Of a stretch of DNA of 64,000 bases, positions 57,626-64,000 are shown piece after piece. Below the pieces are notes generated by a model, which saw nothing but the letters and a program-made list of their open reading frames with translations, searched no databases and was not told the origin of the DNA. Within the stretch, counting starts at the first letter, position 1. The number at the start of each line of letters is the position of its first letter. The stretch lies in the NCBI GenBank assembly GCA_035687245.1, contig DASRYH010000042.1:75575-139574 (forward strand), in the 5' to 3' direction. The position numbers were made by a program, and so were the translations under genes. This DNA comes from DASRYH01 sp035687245. Its GTDB lineage: Bacteria; Actinomycetota; Coriobacteriia; Anaerosomatales; PHET01.

Positions 57626-57993
57626 CGCTTCGCCTGCTCCGCTTCGGCGCGCTCTATGGAAGCGACGAGACGGTCCCGCTCCTTCTTGATCCAGGAGCCG
57701 TCGGCATAGTTCGCAACGAACGTCTCCACGAACTCGACCGGGTCGTCGCTGACGACATCGCGGATCGGCGTTTCGTCGGCCGCGCTCGTCTCGAACAGGT
57801 CGACCAGATCGCCGTACATACGCACCAGCACGTCGCCCTTGGCGATCCCGCCTGCGTACATGAGGTAGCGCTCTATCGCCGAAAAGGCGTCGCTGTAGCT
57901 CGCGGGAAGCGCCTTGGCCCTCGCTTTGTACTCGCGGTACTGCTTCTTCTGCTCAAGTGAGCCGGTTACTGCTTCAATCCATGCTGCAGCCAT
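57622..57993 (-). CDS. DUF1048 family protein (123 aa)
   Basis: A soluble helical protein with the DUF1048 pattern: KKQYREYKARAKALPASYSDAFSAIERYLM, then VRMYGDLVDLFE. The family is regularly found with PadR regulators and DrrAB exporters, as here. It starts 3 bp after the PadR stop and overlaps drrA. The role is unknown. Confidence 0.85.
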   Translation of the reverse strand: MAAAWIEAVTGSLEQKKQYREYKARAKALPASYSDAFSAIERYLMYAGGIAKGDVLVRMYGDLVDLFETSAADETPIRDVVSDDPVEFVETFVANYADGSWIKKERDRLVASIERAEAEQAKR

Positions 57994-57996
57994 TGT

Positions 57997-58326
57997 CTAG
58001 TTGCCTCCTTCTCGGAGTTGATCGAGCTGGTCGACGAGGAATCCCCACGTCTTCCAGAACTCGGCGAGGTACTCGCGGCCTTGGTCGTTGAGCGAGTAGA
58101 CCTTGCGCGGGGGACCCTTTTCGGACGGGCGCTTCTCCACATCCACGAGGCCCCGCTGCTCGATTCGAACGAGCAGTGCGTAGACGGTGCCTTCGGCCGT
58201 GTCGGTGAAGCCCATCTCGCGCAGGCGCGCCGTGATCTCGTATCCGTACGCCGCCCGAGCGGACAGGATCGCCAGAACGATGCCCTCGAGCGTCCCCTTG
58301 AGCATCTCTGTCATCTGCTTGCCCAC
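57997..58326 (-). CDS. PadR-family regulator, leader of the DrrAB operon (109 aa)
   Basis: This is a short PadR winged helix: LKGTLEGIVLAILSARAAYGYEI, then EGTVYALLVRIEQRGLVDVEKR and GPPRKVYSLNDQGREYL. GTG 58326 follows GGAG; ATG 58314 is an alternative. It probably represses the DUF1048-drrA-drrB genes until an inducer binds. A dyad at 58358-58372 lies just upstream. Confidence 0.92.
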   Translation of the reverse strand: MGKQMTEMLKGTLEGIVLAILSARAAYGYEITARLREMGFTDTAEGTVYALLVRIEQRGLVDVEKRPSEKGPPRKVYSLNDQGREYLAEFWKTWGFLVDQLDQLREGGN

Positions 58327-58357
58327 ATGCGCTCCTTGACTACTCAGTGTCGCTAGC

Positions 58358-58372
58358 TACTAGTACATAGTA
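58358..58372. promoter_or_regulatory. Candidate PadR operator
   Basis: TACTAGTACATAGTA is an imperfect palindrome with TACT/AGTA ends, 32 bp upstream of the PadR start. The surrounding 58327-58446 stretch has no gene. Confidence 0.45.
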
Positions 58373-58446
58373 ACACAGAGTAGTGAGGGCGCAAGAGGGG
58401 TACCGGCGCGCATGGTTGGCCGTGCGATTGCCGACGTCTTGACCGG

Positions 58447-58809
58447 CTACTGAGGGCGAAGGAAGCGCACTATGCGGTCGTAGGAGATCGCGTAGTGGGC
58501 GACGAGAATCGCGGCGAAGGCGATTGCGAGGTTGCGTCTGCCGGCGGCCTCGAGCGCAGCTACCGCACCGCCGAAGTAGGCCGCTTCGATAAGCAGCCTC
58601 ACCCAGCCGGCGACAACGACAACAGGCTCGCCACCGTCGCCAGGCACTCGGAAGATGCCCCACACCGCGGCAGCGAAGACGATCGGTACGATCGTCCACA
58701 ACACGCGCGCGAAGCCGTCGTGTGTGACCCAACCCCAGTAGCCGATCGCCACCAGCCCGGCTAGTTCGAGGATGAACCGCAGTCCCAGGTTGAGGGGATT
58801 CTCGCTCAT
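58447..58809 (-). CDS. DUF2568 (YrdB-like) membrane protein (120 aa)
   Basis: Four helices with the DUF2568 layout: LGLRFILELAGLVAIGYWGW, then VLWTIVPIVFAAAVWGIFRVPGDGG and a C-terminal YDRIVRFL. Function unknown. ATG 58809 with GGTGG upstream gives the typical length; longer in-frame starts are unsupported. It stands alone, divergent from the patatin gene. Confidence 0.8.
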   Translation of the reverse strand: MSENPLNLGLRFILELAGLVAIGYWGWVTHDGFARVLWTIVPIVFAAAVWGIFRVPGDGGEPVVVVAGWVRLLIEAAYFGGAVAALEAAGRRNLAIAFAAILVAHYAISYDRIVRFLRPQ

Positions 58810-58970
58810 TGAGTGCCACCTTGAATCGGGATTGCCGTACGTTGAGTTACTTCCCGAAGAAGGCTGCCGGTGCGGCCCCGCTCGGGGGTATGCTGAACCC
58901 ATAGCGGGAGGGGGCCCGCACAATCAACTCGCTGACGGCTTCCCGCTGCGATTCTGCAGAGGGAGAGCTC

Positions 58971-61900
58971 ATGCCTGATTCGAACACGCCCCACGAAGAC
59001 CGCCTCGCACGCCATGAGATTCGTTTCGCCGTAGTCATGTACGGCGGCATCTCACTTACGGTCTACATGAACGGCATCGCACAGGAGTTCTTGAACCTCG
59101 TGCGAGCGACCGCCGAAGATGCCGAAGGCAAGCTGCGCTACCCGGATCTTGGCGGGACGACGGCGATCTACCGGGACCTCGCCCGCATTCTCGATCACTA
59201 CCAGCCACGCTTCGGCGAGATGAGAATGCCCGTCCAGCTCTCGGCCGATGCGATTGCGGCACTTCCTCAAAGCCAGTCGGCGACGACCACCAAGTTCGTG
59301 GTCGACATCTTGTCCGGCAGCTCGGCAGGTGGCATCAACGCGGTCTTCCTGGCCAAGGCGCTCGCGAACGACCAGGACCTGACGCCAACGGGACAGCTGT
59401 GGGTGGACGAGGGCGACATCCGCAAGCTCATCTACGACAAGGAGTCGCTCGCCGATACCAGTGGCCTGGCCCTGCCAGATCCGCTCACCTCGCTGCTGAA
59501 CGGCGATCGCATGCTGGTCAAGCTCTTTGAGGCATTCCATGCGATGGATGGCTCGGTAGGACAGCCGCTCGTCAAGGAGATCGACCTAGCTGTAACCACG
59601 ACAGACGTGTCCGGCAGGCTCAAGCGTCTCACGCTTGCAGACGGCGAGGTCTACGAGCGCGAACATCGCCACGTCTTCCAGTTCCGGCTCAGCCCGCCAG
59701 ACCCCGACAACGGCGGGAACCGCGTCAACACCTTCACCGCCGAATGGAACGCCGCGCTCGCGCACGCCTCGCGTTCTACGTCATCGTTCCCAGCCGCGTT
59801 CGCGCCCGTTCGGCTCGCGGATTCGAAGGCTGCGCTCGTGTGTGCGAACCCGCCAATCAACCACAAGCAGGAACGCATTCTCGAGTGGCTGTTCGAGGAG
59901 TGCGACGAGACCGAGCCCCACTACGACTCAGAGAACCGCAGCTTCATCGACGGGGGAGTGCTCGACAACAAGCCGTTCAGCTACGCGATCGATGCCATCG
60001 CGCGTCGTAGCGGCGCCTCGCGCACGAGTCGCAAGCTCGTCTACATCGAGCCGTCTCCGGGGCATCCGGAGCGAGACCCACGCGAGCACCCGCGACTGGA
60101 CGTGGCCGAGACGCTTTCGGCGTCATCGAGCCTGCCTCGGGCGGAGACGATCCGGCAGGATCTCGAGCGCGTCATCAAACGCAATCGCCTTGTGGAGCGC
60201 ATGGTGAGGTTCGTCGAGTACGCGGACAGGATGAAGGACTTCACGAACGTGCCGGCGCTTCCGTACTACGGGGACGCGCGCAGCTTCGAGGCGCGGCTCC
60301 AAGCGATGGGCCCGGGCTTCGCGAACTACCACCGCCTTCGCGTCGCCTCGACCATGGACTTCGTGGCTCAGCGCATCGTCGAACTGGCGGGCTTCGACAT
60401 CACGTCACCGCAGTATGAGCAGATTCGAACGGCGCTCAGCCGCTGGCGAGGCAGCCGTTTCGTCTACCCCACTGAACCGGCGCAAGGTCGTGAGAGCGAA
60501 CTCGCGCTGCTCATGGGCTACGATCTCGACTTCCGTGTCCGGCGGCTGCGACTCGTTCGCCGCATGTGTGAGCGACTTGCCGAAGACCCGCGGGCGCTCC
60601 ACGAGTCGCTCGAGGCAGCAGCAGCAGCGCCACGCCCCCAGATGTCGGAGCAGGACTCTGCCGCGCAGGACTTCGGCGGCGTGCTGCGCGAGCTGTATCT
60701 CCGCTCCGATGACGATGAGAGAGTGGTCGCCCTGCGTCGTGCGATCGGCCGCGTGAAGATGGTGCTCGACTTGGCGCTCGAGGACTTGCTGCAGACACGA
60801 GAGATGATCGGAGAAGCCAGCCGCGCGCAGGCGAGCGCGATCCTTGCTCAAGACGAGCCCGCCGAATCGGCGCTGAGCGAGTTCATGGGCACGTGGCACG
60901 TGCATGTCGAAGAAGCCAAGTCGCGCGGCCACGAGTACTGTTCAGTCGCGTTTCCGGGGCTGAACATCATGCGACCTCAGAAGCGTGGCGAGGAGCTCGT
61001 CGAGCCGAAGCATCTGCCGCAGCCCGACCCGTCGTCGGTCGGGCAGTGGCTGATTTGGCGCTACTACCGCTACTACGAGACCTACGACGTCACCGCGTTT
61101 CCGATGCTGTCGGTGGGCACCGACATCGGCGATGAACTCTGCGAGATCCACCTCCACCGAATCAGCCCGCAAGACGCGAAGTCGGTCGTCAACGAGGAGG
61201 ATCGCAGGCACAAGCTGGCCGGTGACGCGCTCGGCCATTTCGGCGCGTTCTTCGGTGAGGACTTCCGTCTCAACGACCTGCTGTGGGGCCGGCTCGATGG
61301 TGCCGAACGTCTGATCACGATGCTCATCGACGACATCGAAGTGGAGCCAGCCTCCGACCGCGCCAACCTCGAGGCCATCAAAGAGGAGCTCGTCACGCGT
61401 GCCCACGAGAGGATTCTGTGGGATGCGCTCGCTGGTCCCGCGCTGGCCGCGCAGGGCGAGGCGACTTTGGAGGCGTGGCGCAAGAAGCGCACGGAGCTGC
61501 CAGACGAGTCCGATGCCAATAGCGCCTATCGAGCGATCCACCCGTTGGACCGTGTCGGGCCGACTGAGCTGCGCGAGGCCTTCAAGAAGGGCTTCGTGGT
61601 GCCCGAGGAGATCGACCCTGAACTCGCCCTTCGGAGCATGGCTCGTTCGACCGAGGTGGCGGGCAAGGTCTTCGAGGACATAGGTGAACGACATCTGGGC
61701 GGCAACGGGCTCGGCCTGTGGATTGGGAAGCTTGGGCGCGTGTTCCTTGCCCTGGTCCAAGCAGCGATACCTGACTCGATCCGCAATCGCGTTGCGCGCT
61801 ACTGGTTGATGTTGCTCTACCTGTTCGAGGTCGTGCTCATCGGCTTCGGCGTTCTGTTCAACGGGTCGATCGCACAGTTCGGCGCGCTGATGTTCGGCGG

Positions 61901-62123
61901 GACCTTGCTGGTGCACGTGACGTTGCTTGCCGTGGGCGACTACCTCCTGCAAGCGAAGGGCTTCTTCGGCAGACTGAAGCGACTTGCGGTGATCGTCGCA
62001 ATCTTCCTGCTGCTGGTGGTCTTCGGCCTCGGAATCTGGAAGGCGATTGACATCTTCAACGCCGGGAACAAGGCGATCGAAATGGCCGTGAAGGCCTTCG
62101 TCAGCGGGATCTTCGGCGGCTAG
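58971..62123 (+). CDS. Large patatin-like phospholipase with C-terminal membrane helices (1050 aa)
   Basis: The N-terminal patatin domain has MYGGISLTVYMNGIAQE (oxyanion-type Gly motif), the nucleophile elbow LSGSSAGGINAVFLAKAL (Ser near residue 116) and the catalytic Asp in FIDGGVLDNKPFSYAI (near 326). It is of the large patatin-related class. The long middle region (about 400-900) is helical and charged. About three membrane helices lie at 940-1040, so the enzyme is probably membrane-tethered with its lipase in the cytoplasm. ATG 58971 follows GGGAGAG. An ankyrin-DUF2510 gene follows after 23 bp. The class contains both metabolic lipases and anti-phage effectors. Confidence 0.88.
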   Translation: MPDSNTPHEDRLARHEIRFAVVMYGGISLTVYMNGIAQEFLNLVRATAEDAEGKLRYPDLGGTTAIYRDLARILDHYQPRFGEMRMPVQLSADAIAALPQSQSATTTKFVVDILSGSSAGGINAVFLAKALANDQDLTPTGQLWVDEGDIRKLIYDKESLADTSGLALPDPLTSLLNGDRMLVKLFEAFHAMDGSVGQPLVKEIDLAVTTTDVSGRLKRLTLADGEVYEREHRHVFQFRLSPPDPDNGGNRVNTFTAEWNAALAHASRSTSSFPAAFAPVRLADSKAALVCANPPINHKQERILEWLFEECDETEPHYDSENRSFIDGGVLDNKPFSYAIDAIARRSGASRTSRKLVYIEPSPGHPERDPREHPRLDVAETLSASSSLPRAETIRQDLERVIKRNRLVERMVRFVEYADRMKDFTNVPALPYYGDARSFEARLQAMGPGFANYHRLRVASTMDFVAQRIVELAGFDITSPQYEQIRTALSRWRGSRFVYPTEPAQGRESELALLMGYDLDFRVRRLRLVRRMCERLAEDPRALHESLEAAAAAPRPQMSEQDSAAQDFGGVLRELYLRSDDDERVVALRRAIGRVKMVLDLALEDLLQTREMIGEASRAQASAILAQDEPAESALSEFMGTWHVHVEEAKSRGHEYCSVAFPGLNIMRPQKRGEELVEPKHLPQPDPSSVGQWLIWRYYRYYETYDVTAFPMLSVGTDIGDELCEIHLHRISPQDAKSVVNEEDRRHKLAGDALGHFGAFFGEDFRLNDLLWGRLDGAERLITMLIDDIEVEPASDRANLEAIKEELVTRAHERILWDALAGPALAAQGEATLEAWRKKRTELPDESDANSAYRAIHPLDRVGPTELREAFKKGFVVPEEIDPELALRSMARSTEVAGKVFEDIGERHLGGNGLGLWIGKLGRVFLALVQAAIPDSIRNRVARYWLMLLYLFEVVLIGFGVLFNGSIAQFGALMFGGTLLVHVTLLAVGDYLLQAKGFFGRLKRLAVIVAIFLLLVVFGLGIWKAIDIFNAGNKAIEMAVKAFVSGIFGG

Positions 62124-62146
62124 CAAGGAGCGGATCGGGAGGACTC

Positions 62147-63301
62147 ATGAACGACGACACCGGCGGCGTGGTCGAGCCGCGGTCTGGCACCGAGCAGATG
62201 CCGTGGATGATGCGCGAGATGATCGAGGATCCGGCGAACTTCGAGCGCGTCATGAACCCGAACAACGGCATCATCCTCGACGCCGTAGTCTCGGGTGACG
62301 TCGATGGGGTCCGTGAGGTGCTTGCGAACGGGCCACTCATGGAGCTGATCGATGTCGAGACTCGCTGGGAAGACAAGATGACGGTGCTGCACCTTGCGGC
62401 AGCGCTCGATCACCCAGACATAGTGCAGGCGTTGGTGGAGGGTGGTTTGAGCGTTGAGGCAAAGGCGCTCGAGGGCATGACGCCCCTACTCGTCGCCGCC
62501 GTCAACGATCGTCGAGCGGCAGTCGAACGGCTTCTCGACCTGCACGCCAACATCGAGGCCGTAGACATTGAGCAAGGCGCGAGCGCGCTCAACTTCGCGG
62601 CCTTCTACGGCTACAACGAGCTGGCTCGGCTGCTGCTTGGCCGTGGCGCGAACCCGAACCACATGAACTATCTCGGCACGCCACCGCTGCAGACGGCTGT
62701 GGCGCAGGGCAACATCGACTTGGTGCGCACGCTGCTCGACAACGGTGCGCGCACCAGCCTCTGCTCGGGTGGTCTGACGCTCGTGTTCATCGCGAGCCAA
62801 GAGGGGCATGCCGACATCGTGCGCCTCTTGGTGGAGCACGGAGCGGATCCCAATGCCCGCCGGCCAGCCGAGTTCGACTACTTCGGACCGCTGCATGCCG
62901 CGGTCCGTGGGGGGCACGGTGCAGTGCTCGACGCGCTAGCGGCAGCCGGCGCTGACTTGAACCTTGGGGCGACACACGGCGTGACGCCGTTGATCATCGC
63001 GTCAGCCGAACGAAAGCCCGCAATGGCCGAGGCGCTCATCAGGCTCGGCGCCGATCCCGATAGGCCCGATGCCGAAGGCTGGCGCCCGCTCGACTACGCG
63101 AAGCGCAACAACGACAGCGAGATGGCGCGGGTGCTGACGAACACACCGCGTGGCACCGCAGTGGCATCGGCCGCGCAATCGGTCGCGGCCGCGGGCTGGT
63201 TCGAGGACCCAACGGGACGCCACGGACACCGGTACTGGGACGGCGCGAAGTGGACGCACTTCGTTGCCGACGCGGGGGTGCAGTCCGAAGACCCGATCTA
63301 G
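62147..63301 (+). CDS. Ankyrin-repeat protein with C-terminal DUF2510 module (384 aa)
   Basis: About eight ankyrin units run from residue 40 to 330, for example TVLHLAAALDHPDIVQALVEGGLSVEAK and GTPPLQTAVAQGNIDLVRTLLDNGA. The last 40 residues are a DUF2510 motif (AAGWFEDPTGRHGHRYWDGAKWT), a short domain almost restricted to Actinobacteria and usually found next to membrane segments. ATG 62147 has GGAGG-like sequence upstream. It is 23 bp after the patatin gene and probably co-transcribed. Ankyrin partners often bind and restrain enzymes, so an inhibitor or adaptor of the lipase is plausible. Confidence 0.88.
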   Translation: MNDDTGGVVEPRSGTEQMPWMMREMIEDPANFERVMNPNNGIILDAVVSGDVDGVREVLANGPLMELIDVETRWEDKMTVLHLAAALDHPDIVQALVEGGLSVEAKALEGMTPLLVAAVNDRRAAVERLLDLHANIEAVDIEQGASALNFAAFYGYNELARLLLGRGANPNHMNYLGTPPLQTAVAQGNIDLVRTLLDNGARTSLCSGGLTLVFIASQEGHADIVRLLVEHGADPNARRPAEFDYFGPLHAAVRGGHGAVLDALAAAGADLNLGATHGVTPLIIASAERKPAMAEALIRLGADPDRPDAEGWRPLDYAKRNNDSEMARVLTNTPRGTAVASAAQSVAAAGWFEDPTGRHGHRYWDGAKWTHFVADAGVQSEDPI

Positions 63302-63314
63302 CCGCTCGCCGGCC

Positions 63315-63998
63315 CTACCGGCTCTGCAGAATCCGCTCCAGGCCGTCGAGGATGATCTCGAGGCCGAAGGCGAAGTCGGCCTCGGCGTCGTAGGCGACCT
63401 TCATCGCGTGCGTCGCGACACGGCGCAGGTACGGATACTCTTCGGCGGGAATCGCCTCGAGGATCGCTTCGGCCATCTGCTCCTGGGGCACGTCGCCGGT
63501 GGGCGAGAGGTTGAACTGCTGGATGCCGAAGCCGTAGACGTAGCTGTCTAGCAGCGAGAACGCGCGCATCGCACCGTCTTCGGTGAAGCCGGCGGTGAGC
63601 AGTATCTCGAGCACCCAGTCGAAGTAGCGCAGCCGTGAGGGGCCGCTCGTCTCGCGCGTGTCGAGCAGCATCGGCGCCCACGGATGCTTGCCGAAGACCT
63701 CGTGCGCGGAGATCGCCCGGCGCAGCATCGCCTCCCGCCAGCTCGCCGCGTTGGCGGGGAGCTCTACCTGCTCGATGACGGCGTCGACCATGCCGTCGAG
63801 GATGTCATCCTTGTTGGCGACGTGGTTGTAGAGCGACATCGCCTCGACGCCTAAGCGCGACGCGACTTCGCGCATCGTCAGTGCCCCCACACCCCGCTCG
63901 TCGGCGATCTCGACTGCGGCTGCGAGCACACGGCCGCGGTTCAGGGGCGTGCGCGAGGCGGGCTTCTTGCCGGCGGCGTCTGGCGACTTCTTGGGCAA
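63315..63998 (-). CDS. TetR-family regulator (start near the window edge)
   Basis: A Lys/Pro/Ala-rich N-terminal tail precedes the HTH (LTMREVASRLGVEAMSLYNHVANKDDILDGM). The C-terminal domain contains REAMLRRAISAHEVFGKHPW and is closely similar in layout to the TetR protein at 48032. The open frame begins with TTG 63998, two bases from the window end, so the true start may lie outside. Its stop is 14 bp from the convergent ankyrin gene's stop. Targets are unknown. Confidence 0.85.
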   Translation of the reverse strand: MPKKSPDAAGKKPASRTPLNRGRVLAAAVEIADERGVGALTMREVASRLGVEAMSLYNHVANKDDILDGMVDAVIEQVELPANAASWREAMLRRAISAHEVFGKHPWAPMLLDTRETSGPSRLRYFDWVLEILLTAGFTEDGAMRAFSLLDSYVYGFGIQQFNLSPTGDVPQEQMAEAILEAIPAEEYPYLRRVATHAMKVAYDAEADFAFGLEIILDGLERILQSR

Positions 63999-64000
63999 TT

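Noticed and set aside
58880..58970. Promoter (TATGCT at about 58888) and inverted repeat before the patatin gene
   Set aside because: No acceptable -35 was found and the AGCGGGAG/CTTCCCGCT arms are far apart; too weak to annotate.

Overview
The window is GC-rich and densely packed with genes, with short intergenic gaps, many GTG/TTG starts and many stop/start overlaps. Several families point to Actinomycetota: a UPF0182 membrane protein, DUF2510, Ku/LigD and DrrAB-type exporters. The oxygen-sensitive class III ribonucleotide reductase, the multihaem c-type cytochrome and the lack of mycolate or Streptomyces hallmarks suggest a deep-branching, probably anaerobic or facultative lineage, for example a Coriobacteriia relative. 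That placement is inference. No rRNA, tRNA, CRISPR array, transposase or prophage was seen.

Layout. 1-3.0 kb: anaerobic ribonucleotide reductase operon (nrdD, a separate 61-aa glycyl-radical peptide, nrdG), with two NrdR boxes upstream. 3.1-7.5 kb: a MarR regulator and a heterodimeric ABC exporter, with three palindromes in the promoter region. 7.6-13.4 kb: an RlmA-type methyltransferase, a thioesterase, a UPF0182 protein, and a lipoprotein / mono-haem cytochrome / 7-TM protein operon. 13.4-21.2 kb: a divergent teichoic-acid-like cluster with three TagF-type polymerases, the Wzm/Wzt-type exporter, and a CDP-ribitol-forming cytidylyltransferase plus SDR reductase. 21.3-29.2 kb: a TPR protein, a giant exported protein (21 Ycf48-type propeller repeats, OmpL47/FN3 modules, 11 CXXCH haem sites), a 7-TM protein and a lipoprotein. 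29.3-41.1 kb: signalling and DNA repair, namely a PAS-ATPase protein, two GGDEF-EAL proteins, LigD-Ku-MGMT, an HdeD-like protein and a TipA-like MerR regulator. A candidate structured leader RNA precedes the second GGDEF-EAL gene. 41.1-44 kb: a zinc ribbon, AzlCD, a membrane protein and an orphan ABC ATPase.

44-64 kb looks more accessory. It holds a dGTPase with a small unknown gene, a nitroreductase, an RCC1 surface protein, a CAP-domain secreted protein, a Phd/VapC toxin-antitoxin pair, and several small regulator plus membrane-protein operons (TetR/DUF6326/DUF4386, XRE/DUF4386, PadR/GyrI-like, PadR/DUF1048/DrrAB). A patatin-like phospholipase paired with an ankyrin-DUF2510 protein and a terminal TetR gene follow.

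The heptamer TGCCGAA (or TTCGGCA) occurs about 78 times by eye, against about 8 expected from base composition. It is scarce in several accessory genes. The strongest leads are the split glycyl-radical reductase, the propeller-multihaem fusion, the structured leader before a GGDEF-EAL gene, the dispersed heptamer and the patatin-ankyrin pair.
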